Assembly (NCBI GenBank): GCA_036971715.1
Contig: JAVHJL010000010.1
Span: forward strand, 806,001 to 870,000
DNA length: 64,000 nucleotides
From: Arthrobotrys musiformis
Lineage: Eukaryota > Ascomycota > Orbiliomycetes > Orbiliales > Orbiliaceae
Reading direction: 5' to 3'
Every line of letters begins with the position of its first letter. Position 1 is the first letter of the stretch. The notes beneath the pieces are model-generated. The model worked only from the letters and a program-made list of their open reading frames with translations. It searched no databases and had not been told where the DNA came from. The position numbers and the translations under genes are program-made. This document shows positions 10,792 through 22,547 of the stretch, one piece after another.

Positions 10792-13755
10792 TCAAAACAA
10801 GAAATACCCCTGCGTCAACGGCAACTCCGCCGACGGTTCAGCCGTACACTTCACCCCATCCGCCTCCACAACCTATCCAAAAAAATCAGTCTCCCCCCAA
10901 AAAAAATAATAATAATAATAAAAAGGAAAAAATACTCACATAACTCTCCGGATCAACCTTCATCCTCGGCATACTATCATTAAACCTCATATCCCCCTTC
11001 CCAATCCCCCTACACTTCCTCACCGCCTCAACCCTACTTTTCAATCCATACCCCTCCACGCATCCATTCTCCAAACTCGCCTGACTCACCCAAATAACCT
11101 TCTTACTCGGCACCCTCGCCCCGAACATCTCCCTCCCATAAAACGGCTGCACGGACGGAATACTAGCATTCGCATCTCCCATCTGACTATACGCAATAAA
11201 CCCACTCTTAAGCACCAACTCCGGCTTCGCCCCAAAGTTTGCCGGCGTCCAGAGCACCAAATCCGCCAGCTTCCCGGGTTCGATGGAACCGATAAGGTGC
11301 GACATTCCATGCGCGATGGCGGGGTTGATGGTGTATTTGGATATATACCGCTTAACTCTGTAATTATCCCCCCCGGAGCCTTCGTCCTCTTTTAATGCTC
11401 CGCGTTGTAATTTATTCTTCGACGCTGTTTTCCAGGTTCTTAGGATTACTTCGCCGCAGCGACCCATTGCTTGTGAATCGGAGGACATCATTGAGATCGC
11501 GCCGGTGTCGTGGAGTACATCCTCCGCCGCTATCGTTTCCGCACGAATCCGCGATTCGGCGAATGCGACGTCTTCGGGGATATTCTTCGATAAATGGTGA
11601 CAAACCATCAACATATCTACCCAACCGTTAGTAACATTACAAAGTAGCAGAAGGGGAAAGGCGGACCTAGATGTTCGTCGAGGGTGTTTTTGGTGTATGG
11701 TCGCGTGGGATTAGTACTCGACGGCAAAACATTAGCATGCTCCACGACAGAAATAATATCCGGCGCGTGACCACCGCCGGCACCCTCGGTGTGGTAGGTA
11801 TGTATCGTCCGTCCCTTAAACGCCGCGATCGTGGACTCCACGAATCCAGATTCATTCAGCGTGTCGGTGTGGATCAGACATTGTACATCATACTCATCGC
11901 AGACCCTAAGTCAAATTAACCCCATACTCAAATATATACGTAAAGAAATGGGAACGCACGAGAGGCAGGTATCGATTGCAGCGGGAGTGGTGCCCCAGTC
12001 TTCGTGTAGCTTCAGTCCGATCACCCCGGCTTCGCATTGTTCCCGCAATCCCTTGGGATCGCAGTCGTTGCCTTTTCCTGTCACGCCGACGTTGATGGGG
12101 TATGTATCCAGCGCCTGGAGCATATCCTTAATATAAGTCTTCCCGGGCGTACAAGTCGTCGCATTCGTCCCAGTACTTCACCCAAGTTAGCCCCATAACC
12201 CATATAAAAAAGAATAACAGAGAAAAAATACCTCGGCCCAGTCCCCCCACCGACATAAGTCGTAATCCCCGCCGCCAAACTCTCCCCAATCTGCTGCGGA
12301 CAAATAAAATGAATATGCGAATCCACCCCGCCAGCAGTCACAATCTTCCCCTCCCCGGCCACGACATCAGTATTACTCCCCACCACCAACTTCTCATCAA
12401 CCCCATCCATCACATCCGGATTCCCCGCCTTCCCGACACCGACTATAACCCCGTTTTTGACCCCGATATCAGCTTTATAAATCCCAGTACTGTCGACGAC
12501 TAACGCATTCGTAACAACGAGATCGAGACACTCATCATCCCCACGACCGGACGCCTGTCCCATCCCCTCTCTTAGTGTCTTCCCGCCGCCGAATTTACAT
12601 TCATCACCGTAGACGGTATAATCGTTCTCGACTTTAATCCACAACTCCGTATCACCCAACCTCACTAAATCTCCAGTCGTAGGTCCAAACATAGCAGCAT
12701 AAGCCTCCCTCTCCATCTCCACCGTCGATAGATGAGTAATATCCATCACCGCCGCATCGAAATGTTCATACCCCCCTTGCGCAAACTTCTCCAAAAGCAC
12801 GGCGGGGCTTAAAGATCCTACGACCCCGGAGGCGAGGTTGTTGCCGCCGCGGATGATTTTGTTACCACCGATCGAAACGAGGGTTACGGTTTTTGTATCA
12901 CCGGGTTCGAAGCGCACGGCTGTGCCGGCGGGGATATCGAGTCGGAAACCGTAGGCTTGCAGTCTGTCGAACGATAACTGCGGATTCGTCTCGATGAAAT
13001 GGTAATGCGAGCCAATCTACCCAAAATCAACCCCAATCCCTCCAAAAAATAAAAAAGGGAATACAAACCTGCACAGGCCGATCACCTTTATTAGTAACCC
13101 TAATCCCAACCCTCTTCCTCCCCTCATTCAACCTCACAACCCCCTTAACCGCCACCACAGCCCCCGGTTGTCGTTCATACTCATAAACCCCCTCCTCAAC
13201 CTCCCCGAACACACTATCCTCAGGCACCGGCAAAAAACTCCCATAAAGCGCAAACTTCAAATCCCCGTTTTCGGAGGAAATGGGATGGTGCACGGTAACG
13301 AGGTAGGTACCATCCTTGAACGTCCCCTCGACTTGTATCTCATGCAGCGAGGATACGACGGAGGGGAGGACGTGGCGACGGCCCAGCATCTTCTTGCCGA
13401 GGTCCATTAGGTCCGCTACGCTGTGTTTTCCATCTCGGATCAACTAGTTTTACCATTAGTATCTATTTTTTTAAAAGGGGAGATGGGGAGCGTACCTCGT
13501 GGAGATTATTCGCAATCAAAGCCTAAACCATCAGTAAAATCCTCAAACCCAAGAAGGGAAAAGAACATACCACCGCCTCGACATGATTAAGCCTAACCCC
13601 CCTCGCCAACCTCCTCTGCGCCAACAACCCAACCTGCGCCAGCAGCAACTTATCAATCTGTAAAAAAAAAACAAGCTTCAGCCAAGTTTCCCAAAAAAAA
13701 ATAAGATGAAATTATATAAAGAAGGTGGAAATACCTCCCGTGGCGTGAGATGCAT
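10792..13755 (-). CDS. URE1: Urease (single-chain, nickel-dependent)
   Basis: Nine exons (13755-13735, 13657-13571, 13522-13496, 13443-13069, 13016-12232, 12175-11960, 11905-11667, 11616-10940, 10872-10792) give 835 residues, the usual length for fungal/plant ureases in which gamma, beta and alpha parts are fused. The gamma part starts MHLTPRE; the beta part has the [10 protein letters not shown] motif. In the alpha part the nickel ligands are in HIHF (His404, His406), the lysine to be carbamylated is Lys487 in GLKLHEDWG, and the flap/catalytic region is [20 protein letters not shown] followed by SSDSQAMGR. The enzyme hydrolyses urea to ammonia and carbamate in the cytosol and needs accessory proteins, none of which is in this window. 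The CTAG|GTCCGC donor at 11667 is weak but is required by the conserved junction [15 protein letters not shown]. All key residues are present, so it should be active. Confidence 0.97.
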
Positions 13756-15494
13756 CGTAAACCCAACAAGCTGCCTGTTCTATATAAAACGGTAAATCGT
13801 GTCGCTAGACCCCAGTTTCTCGTACGTAACAATTGTCGGAAGTTTTGACGGGCGAAAAGTAAATGCAACCACCCAACCAAAAAACTCCGATTCGCAATCG
13901 ACGGTTGCGCACGAATGGACTCGATGATGGGTTGCTTGATTCAATTCAATTGAGATCGTGATAATATATCAATCCTCAACTTTAACAGAAGTAAAAGAGT
14001 CAGTAAAAGAAAAGAGGGGAAATTTAAAGAAGGGTCAGACCACAAACCTCGGATAAAAGGAACCAGAAAGTAGATAAACCGTCTCAACCAAACTACCAGA
14101 ACAAAACGAGAGAGAAAAACAGCCATGCGACCGGCGAGAGCTTTATATATTTCCCTTATCACCCCCGGCCGCAATTCACCCGCAGCAGCTGCCCTTCTAA
14201 ATCAATTACCTATCTAGCGGGTCTCACTGTACCACAAACCCCACGTTCGACGATCCGGGGACAATATACTTTGGGAATAGCCGTAGATAACGGTTTCCCA
14301 CGACATCTTTCAACGACAAATCGTCTCTATAGCAAACGTTAAACCCTTACTTCGTCTTCAGCATTCCAGCCAGCTGTCGCTATAAAAAATATTATGTAAC
14401 CCACATATCCATCGAGTAGTTCTCAAGTAAACCCTACGTAAAAATCCCCCTTCCAGAAATTCCAGCTGTAGAACTTCCAGAAGCCAGCCCAAAAGCCTCG
14501 AACCTGCTGACTCGAACGACCGACAGATAAGCCATTTTGCCACCCCTCGTCGGAACGACCAAGCAGCCTAAGCATGCACCCCAATGCAAGTCTAAAGGTA
14601 TGCACCCTCGAACCGAATCCAAGCGAACCCCAAGCCCCGTGACCGCCCGCCAGTACCTGAAACCCCATCCCCGCACCGGACCCCAAGCCGTAGATACCCT
14701 CGTCCCTCCAACCTACCTAGAATACACCATCAAAAGGTAAACATAACACTCAACATCTACACACCTCTTTCACGTATGACTGGATGGCGAAAGAAATAAC
14801 AATACCAATAAAAGTTTTGAAAATTTTCTACAATTCTTCAAAAGCAAGCAAGCTGGTCAGAAGCTATATATATAATATATAAACGACTACAATCCAAAGT
14901 AAAAAGTAAAAAGTCGCCATGGACGTTATACCATTCCAAAACAGTTTTTGATCACAAAATCCCGCCCAGCATGACATAAACAGACAAAAAAGAAAAACAC
15001 CGCATTTCCAATAAATCCCAAAAAGAAAAATCGAATCGGAAATCCATAGTCCAAAAAAAGATGAAAGAGGAAGACATAATTTAAAATTTTGGTCAATTCA
15101 TTCGTAATCCGCCATAGTAATATAATAATAGAAAGAGATAAGAAAAACACCCGGGTGAATACTCTTTCTTCCACGGTAATCCCAATTCATGGTTTCCCAG
15201 GAAGATTGCGTCCCGGACTTTTTCTAAATCAGTTAATAAAGAACAGCGGATTCGTTTAGTACACAGTTGTAGTAGAGGTAGAGGGTGGATATGAGTTCCC
15301 CGTGAGATCAGAAGAAAAAAAAAAGATGAGGTTCGCCAGAGCACAAAACAAGCTACGCCAGGCCAAGAAAAAAAGAAAATGACGACGTCAAAGCAAAGGG
15401 CTGTAAATCTGTCAGCATGGGAAGATTTTGAGGTAAAGAGGGAAAAGGCTTACTCCAAAAAGTCCGACAGCAGACGATCCATCAACCCATCGCT
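13756..15494. other. Intergenic, no gene seen
   Basis: This 1.7-kb gap holds the urease promoter and the HMG-box gene 3' flank. ORFs are all below 90 codons, and none shows domain-like sequence. The sequence is AT-rich, with a TATATATAATATATA stretch near 14870. Confidence 0.6.
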
Positions 15495-16601
15495 TCAATC
15501 GGCAGCCTTTCTCTTTCGCTTTCTAGGCGACTTGGTAGCCGGAGCTGCCTGTTGCTGCTCTTCCTCGCCGGCGGAGGGAGGAGGGGTGACCTCTTTGGTC
15601 GACCTCTTGCGCGAGCTCTTCTCCTTAGGAGTAGCCTTTTCCTTATCCTTGCTCTTCTTCTTAGTCGATTCGCCCTTCTCCTTCCTGCCCTTAGTCGACT
15701 TAGGAGTAACGGGCTTCGGAGGCGGAGCCGGCTCTTCCTCTTCTTCTTCCTCGGGTTCGGCCTCTTCGGGGACCTCCTCAGGGACGGGCTGGCCCCCGAG
15801 CTTGGCCTTGTAGGCGGCGAGAAGCTTGTTGTATTTCTGCATCTCGATGACGTACTGGTCGCGGAAGGGTTGCTGCAGAATACATTAACATCAAATATTT
15901 TCTATATGAGTAAAAGAGAGAGAGAGAGGTACCTGCTCGCCGTTGTCCTTCATGTGGGCCCACCTGGAGGCCAACTCCTCAGTGATCTCCTTGTTGCTGG
16001 AGCCGGGAAGCTCCTGGACGACTTCCTGTCGGGCAGCTTTGGCAAAAGCAAAGTAGGCGGTCAAGGGCTTCTTGGGGGCGTTGGGATCCTTGGGGGTGGT
16101 GGTCTTGGTGCGCTTGCGACGCTTGGAGGCGTTGCCATCTTCGGCGGCCTCCTCTTCGGCCTCGGGGACGAGGGAGGCGGCACGGGCGACGGCAGCAGCG
16201 ACGGCACCGGCGCGAGGGAAGGTGCCACCGAAGAAGGTCTGGTCGCCGGGCTTGAAGTCAGGAAAGTTTGCTTGCATGTACTGGCCAGCAGCGTAGGATG
16301 CGACATGAGCAGCATTTGCAAGACTGTCAAGGCTGACGCAGAGCTGTTTCAATCCGTTAGCACTTTTCTCATATTATATTTATATTTATATTTATATATC
16401 AATAGATATATAGATGGATGGGTGGAGGATGTGTTGTAGAGAGATGGTTAGGCGAGGACCCATCCAAGACATCACAAATATCCAAGATATCTCAAGCGAA
16501 GAGAGAGGAAGAGTTACCTGTTGGTATTTCTGGATGACATTCTGGGGGTCTACAACCGGTGCAGCCGGAGCCGGGGCGGGCTTATCCTTGGACCTGGCCA
16601 T
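15495..16601 (-). CDS. HMG-box DNA-binding protein
   Basis: Three exons (16601-16518, 16343-15933, 15872-15495), all phase 0, give 290 residues. Donors CAG|GTAACT and CAG|GTACCT and acceptors AAACAG and CTGCAG fit well. Residues 1-105 hold an Ala-rich region and a basic KRRKRTKTTT patch. The HMG box spans about 112-190: PKDPNAPKKPLTAYFAFAKA, then WAHMKDNGEQ and PFRDQY. The tail is first acidic (a run of Glu with Pro) and then very Lys/Ser-rich, ending in RKRKRKAAD. Boxes of this NHP6/HMGB type bend DNA non-specifically in chromatin. The N-terminal extension and the acidic-basic tail make it longer than NHP6, so it is a related nuclear HMG-box protein rather than NHP6 itself. Confidence 0.92.
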
Positions 16602-19158
16602 GGTACACGATCTAATATAATATTTTGTTAGACATGATCAATCGGTTGGAGAACAAGCGAGGCAGGGCTTACTGTGGTTATAGAGTGGTGGTGGTGGTTG
16701 GAAGGAGAGGCAGGTGATGATGGTGGTGGAGATGGACTGTTCCAGGTCAAGGCGGGTCAGGTCCAGGTCAGGTCAGAACAGAACAGAACGGGACAGGATA
16801 AAACAGGTGTGTTGTTGTTGAGGGGAGGGGAGAAAGAGAGTGAAGAGAAGAGGAAGAGGAGGAAGGCCACCAGCGAGGGGACGGTCCACAATTAAAACAA
16901 CAAACAGTCCATCCATCCTTCCAAACAGTTTGGGTGCCAACCAGTGTCAGTCAACCAGCCTGAGGTTTGTGCCTGCCTGCCTGCCCGACAGGTTGAGCAC
17001 ATACCCATGCCGGCCAAACAGGCTGTGAGTGGCTGTCTGTCCGGTCTAACTGGTCTGGTCTGAACATAAACAAAAAGAATTTTCCCTCTCTCCCCTCCCA
17101 GAGAAAAAAAAATAGTAGGGGCTGGGCTTGTCTCGCACGGAACAGAACAGAACAGAATTCTCTGAACCGAACTCTCTCTCTCGCCAGAACGAAACAAAAA
17201 AAAAAAAAATGATAGAAAGAGAAAAAAAAGTACACACCTGGAATTATAACACAGTCAATCTTTATCAAAGTCGGTATACAGATGATACACGGTATCAACA
17301 ATGATAGAATGCAATATCTACGAGGATGATAATATCCGATGGATTGGAGGGCAACAGCGTCTAGAAAGGACGGGAAGGAAAAAAAGAACGGTCGAAAGCA
17401 GCGGGTGGGCATGCCGCCGTGGTATTTATAGCCTGTCCTGTCCTCACCCCCCTCTCCACCACCAAATCCCCGCGAAAACTCTGCGCTACGAACTGTTGTT
17501 CCTGCCTGCTTGCCTTACTCTTTTTCTCATGCTGATACTGATACTGATACCGATCTGGTTCGCGCTACTGCTGTGGACGGCATCCGGGGAAAGATGCGAG
17601 ATGCTCGACCGACCTGGCCTGTCTGTCCGCCCGTTTGCTCGTTTCAAACCCAGAAAACTCTCTCCAACCAGCATTTACAATTATTCCTTCTGATCGAGAG
17701 AATCTTCTTTCGGTTCAACTGAGACCTTCGTGTCCTTGCTTTTCCATCACCACGTCCACGCCGGGACTACCCATTCCTCCCTTCCACCACCTTCTATTCC
17801 ACCAACCCATTTCTATTTTATAAATTTATACACACAAGTAAACAAATAGATAGATAGATACAAAACACCAATGCTAAATCCCACGATCTCCAGTGACCAA
17901 AATAAATAGAAATAGATGTTACTATTCCCGTCCTCTGGAAAGAAAACAGAGCGCTATCTGCGACCGGATAAGGCCAGTTCAATCCATCCACACGTGCAGC
18001 TCCTGTTCCTACCCCACCCGATCCTCCCCCAAAAAGGTGCACCCACGAAAATAATTACTCCCATCCAACAGACAATTCTTTTCCCTCGTCTCGATGTGAA
18101 CTAAGGTTGGAACAGAACCGGATGGGCTCTTCCATTTCAGCACGATGGCCTAGCAGACAAATCCAACTGCGCATTGCGCAATTACCTGATGCTCAAACCA
18201 GGCACTGCCCTCCCTCTTGCCAACCAGACCGGCCCTTGCTTGAGGGAAGATTCTGAAGGGAAGTGCCTCGTCATCCGCCCAGACCCAGACCTGGTGGATG
18301 GCAAGACTCCGCCTGGGTTCCAGAAGCCGTCCTCTTTGCCAGGCCCATCGGTTGGTACCATAGACAAAAAACCGTGACCACGTTCTGCATAATCACCATC
18401 AATCATCCTCGAGGCTATCGATCATGATGTATCCATCCATTCTACAATATGTATCAATCCGATTGAAATCCACGCACGGAGAAGAAGATGAAGATGATGA
18501 AGATGAACATAAATAGAATATTACCAAACTCCGTGATAACCTCCACATCATCTTCAAGACTCGAGAATCCATGATCATGATCCAGACCCAGCGTAGATGT
18601 ACCCAAACCACGTCAAGCTACACCAGACCTGATAATAATTACCATAATATTCCCGCCCTCGAAACCATCGTTTCCAAAACCCAATCAATAGCACACTTGA
18701 AATAAACCCGCACCGGCCGTCCAAAGGCTGCTGCCAACAACGCACCGAAAAAAAACTGTCCTAAAAACCATCCTAGCGGTCTGGATACGACACAACCAAA
18801 ACCCCGCACCAGAATCAGCCAGCTCAGGCGTGATCCGTTACCCACACCTTCAAAACCTTTCAACCAGGCAGGCCGACTGGCCAGTAATTGAACAAATCCA
18901 AAGGGGGCTTTTCGTATTCCCCATGGATACGATGTGCTTTCAGCCAGACCTTGTATTGACAGACTAGTTGACAAGACCAAATCCACCGGATCCATGGAAT
19001 TTCATCTGGTCCAGCACAGTCTGTTTGGTACGTACGGTCATTGTCAGTTTGGTTTGAACGCCCAGCCAAAACCCGCCCCAAACGGTTGTGACGCAGGGTC
19101 GGACTTTACCACCCAGGCGGACATAAACCCTCAAGCAGGACACCACGTCCACGCCAGC

Positions 19159-19179
19159 GATCCATGGACACCATGGATC
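19159..19179. repeat. Perfect 9-bp palindrome with 3-nt spacer
   Basis: GATCCATGG, ACA, CCATGGATC: a perfect inverted repeat in the gene-free stretch. It could be a dimeric protein-binding site. Confidence 0.7.
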
Positions 19180-19631
19180 CACGGCCTCTACCACCAAATC
19201 CATCTCAAGAAAAAGTCGTTTCCTACGTCTATAAAAAGCCCAGTCTGCCGCTATGAATTATCATGATCGTGAATACATCCAAACACCGTAGCTTCCCTCT
19301 ACCTCATACCTTATCCTCACAAGCATCCTCAACATCGATATCGCAGAAAGGTACATAAAAAAATATGATATCAAAGCACTCCTGCCTAATGCACCCCCAT
19401 CAGACATTGCATTGCATTGAATATACAAACCCATACGAAGATACCACCCTTCCCACTACAATAACCAACCCCTACCGAAAAGCACAGAGAAAAAAACCAA
19501 GCCGTGTAAAAAAAAACCCCCCCAACAGCAAAAAGAATAAGCACAGAACAACCCATGAGCCAAAGAGCCATCGTAGCCATCCATAGCCACGCACAATCCA
19601 TACCCCAAACTTCCCACGGTTTTCCATCAAA

Positions 19632-19860
19632 ACCGTCAACCATAACCCACGCGGTACCAGCGACCAAAAGCAGCCATAGAAAAACTAACCCATACAATCC
19701 AAACCATATCATCATCCCGGGGCCATATACCTCCAAACTAACCCGTCAACCCCATGCATAATCCATGCGGTACCAGATACCATAACCAAACTAACCCATA
19801 CAATCCAGACCATATCATCAAGCTGGGGCCATATCATGCCTGTAAACTAACCGGTAACTC
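19632..19860. repeat. Diverged tandem duplication, about 110 bp unit
   Basis: Two adjacent copies share ordered words: CCGTCAAC, CATAA.CCA.GCGGTACCAG, CTAACCCATACAATCC, ACCATATCATCA and GGGGCCATAT. Copy 1 begins near 19632 and copy 2 near 19742; further CTAACC-GT-AACTCC words trail after copy 2. Differences include several C/T changes. Confidence 0.75.
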
Positions 19861-20592
19861 CACATCAACATCCAGCCAGCCCAATCCCACCCCAAAACAA
19901 CAGAAAGAATATAATAGACATGCCCCTCCTACCCACACAAAGACCCCAATCCAAACCAAGCACACCAAAGAATTCTCAAAGAAACTTAAAATCAAATCGA
20001 TCTGGTCTCGTACCCAGACCGCACAAAGAGTGACCGAAACGGTCCCAAAAAACCAATACTAACCAATCACAATCACAATCAAAAAATAAAAGCAATACAA
20101 ACCCTTCCGTGTCAGAAAACCAGTGTCACCGAGCAATCGCTCAGTTATATCCTAACAAATAACCACCCATCGCAAGCTCATGATCATTTACACTCCACAA
20201 AAATTAACAATACCTTATCTAACACCACCAGCTTAACATAAAACACCAGTCAAAGCAGCACCAATTCAAGAAAAAAAAAATATCAATTAATCATTAATCA
20301 CCAAAAGCTAAACCAACCCAACTTCCAAAACTAAACTTCAAAATCACAAAAAAGTACCAAATACGCCATCCAATATGCCTCCCAATTGCAAATCAAAACA
20401 TATGTCCGCAAGGAAGTAGAGGTAAAAAACATTAAACTCGCCAATGTAAATGCGCTGAAAATGGCGTGCCAAACCAAGCCAATCGATGAATATCATAAAG
20501 TATATCCCAACTGCGATGAGCATCCAACATAAAAGCGGTATCAAATACCGCCAAACTTCAGATACTTCCGTCATCTAAACCCCGGGAATATC

Positions 20593-22547
20593 CTATCCAT
20601 AGTCTCCCTCCCTAAAAAAAAAAATGTCAGCAACCCTCAAAAAGACTTTTTAAAAACCAATATAAGAAGTGAAAAACCTACACCTCGGCCTAACCACATC
20701 CTCCACCACTCTCTGTTCCCTATAATGCGGCCCCAATCCAAACCCTCCCCTCCCTCTCTCCCCATAACCCCCCCTCCCAGCTCTAACCAACGCCTGGCGC
20801 CCCATCAAATCCTGCTCCTGCCTCCTCAACCTCCTCAACCTCCACCTCCACAAAAGCCCCCCTTCCCCGCTCCCACTCCCATTAGCACTAGCAGCAGCAA
20901 CCTCCCTACTCCTCTCCCTCACAGACCTCAACAACCTCTCCCTCCTCACAATCGCATTCGTAAGCCGGATCGGAACATACCCCTTCGGCAAACAACTCTG
21001 CTTACACAGCACGCAAAGCGACGATTGCGATTCCAAATACGGATCAATACACTCCGGATGGAAAATATGCAAACACGGTAACTCCCTCACCGTCGTCTCC
21101 TGGTGTATGAAATCGTCCAAACAGATCGGACACGATGTCTGATGATACCCGCGTGGTGATGTTTGCGTCCCCAGCTGCGGTGTCGACGTTGTTGGCGATT
21201 GTACCTTTGGCGAAGATCGAGATTTTGCGGATGTAGGTGATGATAACGGTATTCCCTTTGACGTCGATACCTCCGCCATCTCTGGCGCGGTATCTGTCGG
21301 TGATCTCGGTTTCTCCTTCACCCTCTCTTTCCCCTTCGATTTCCGCTCGGATATAGTAGCAGGTATCACAATCGATACCCCCTCCTTAACCACCACCGCA
21401 CTGGGGATCTTAACCCTCTCCTTCCTCCTCTCCTCCTTCGGCGGTGTACTCGTATTATCCCTCTTCTGTCTCGTCGGCGTCGTCTGCCCCCCGTTCTCGG
21501 CAACATAACCGTACATCGGGAATTTAGCCAAAAACTCTCGAGGCACCGTAATCCTCCCCACCCCCAACCCTTCCAAATCCACCTCTCCATTCGCAATCCG
21601 ACGCCGCAGGCTCCGTCGGTAGTGGAACTGGAATAAATGCATAAGCAGCGATGAGGCTCCGATTATAAATAATAGAACCGCCACCACGACGAGGAGGAAT
21701 AACCACAATCCCGGCATTGGGTTCGTATTCCCTAAAGCTAAATTAGCATCACTCTACGCGGTAAAAACCACCTCATATATAAACTAGAAAAAGGAAAAAC
21801 CCACTCGTCGAAATAACAGTATATATCCTAGCATAATCCCTAATATCATACCCCGCCTCCGTCAAATTAAACCCATTATAAACTTCAGACATATTAGCAC
21901 TATACTCCGACAACTTATTCATCAACGGCTGTCCGATCGCTCCGTCGAGGTAATAAACCGGGTATTCGAACGGGTACTCCTCCCCCTGCAGCGGATCCGT
22001 GTAATTCGAGTAATTCGCGGGAACACCGTAGAATATAAACGCTGCCACGTTATCGTTTTCGGCCGAGTACATGTATTGCCGGCTGCAGTGCTGGGTTATT
22101 AACGGTGCGTAGGCGACGAGTTTTAGGTCGTCCATGGGGAGGTTGGCCTTCCGCGTGACATTTCGCGGGACGAGGTCGTGGTTGTCGCATGGATCTGTTG
22201 GGTCGAGGTCTGGGACGTATAGAAGGCCCTTGAAGGTGTTCCCGCCTTTTGTGTCTTGAGAATATAGAGTTTGGAAGTCGGATGGTGATGAGACCTCGAG
22301 GGCGAAGGAGAGCGATTGCTAAAAAGGGTTTATTAGACGGATTGTATAACTTTCGATAGATAAAAGATTTTACGAACATTCAGCGTGGGAAAGTCGAGGT
22401 TGGCGGCGGCACCGCGGGCAGCAGATGGAATGACAATGACACTAAAGTTGAAGTTGGTCGCGGCAGCTGTTCGAAGTCCGAGGAAATGTCAGTCCATCAA
22501 CTGCACGCCAAGAAAAATCCAGGTAGTTAGGAACGGAACATACACAT
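20593..22547 (-). CDS. PA-TM-RING type membrane E3 ubiquitin ligase
   Basis: The secure exons are 22466-22378, 22318-21805 and 21731-20684. A lumenal protease-associated-like region has FKGLLYVPDLDPTDPCDN and several Asn-X-Ser/Thr sites. One membrane segment follows (GLWLFLLVVVAVLLFIIGA), then a cytosolic linker rich in Ser/Pro/Thr and a RING-H2 finger: CPICLDDF, ELPCLHIFHPECIDPYL, CVLC. This matches fungal RING proteins of endomembranes. The 5' end is uncertain: the best phase-consistent start is a 4-nt exon (22547-22544) giving MSAATNF, which lacks the signal peptide expected for the family. The 3' end is also ambiguous: unspliced it stops at 20650; with a GTGTAG donor and a GCTGAC-poly(T)-TAG acceptor it ends in exon 20611-20593 (557 residues). 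Confidence 0.85.

Larger units (their letters stand above)
16602..20592. other. 4-kb gene-free stretch upstream of the HMG-box gene
   Basis: No ORF longer than 130 codons and none with recognisable content was found. The first 1 kb is purine/pyrimidine biased, with CAGGT and GAACAGAAC direct repeats near 16750-16800 and 17140-17155. From 18 kb on the plus strand is A/C-rich with stops in all frames. It contains a 21-bp palindrome (19159-19179) and a diverged tandem duplication (19632-19860). It may be a long regulatory or 5' leader region of the HMG gene, an unannotated non-coding RNA, or decayed sequence. Confidence 0.55.

Noticed and set aside
15552..16439. Plus-strand ORF of 295 codons opposite the HMG-box gene
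   Set aside because: It is antisense to exons with a clear HMG box; the Leu/Gly-rich peptide is the complement of Glu/Lys/Ala codons and runs through introns.
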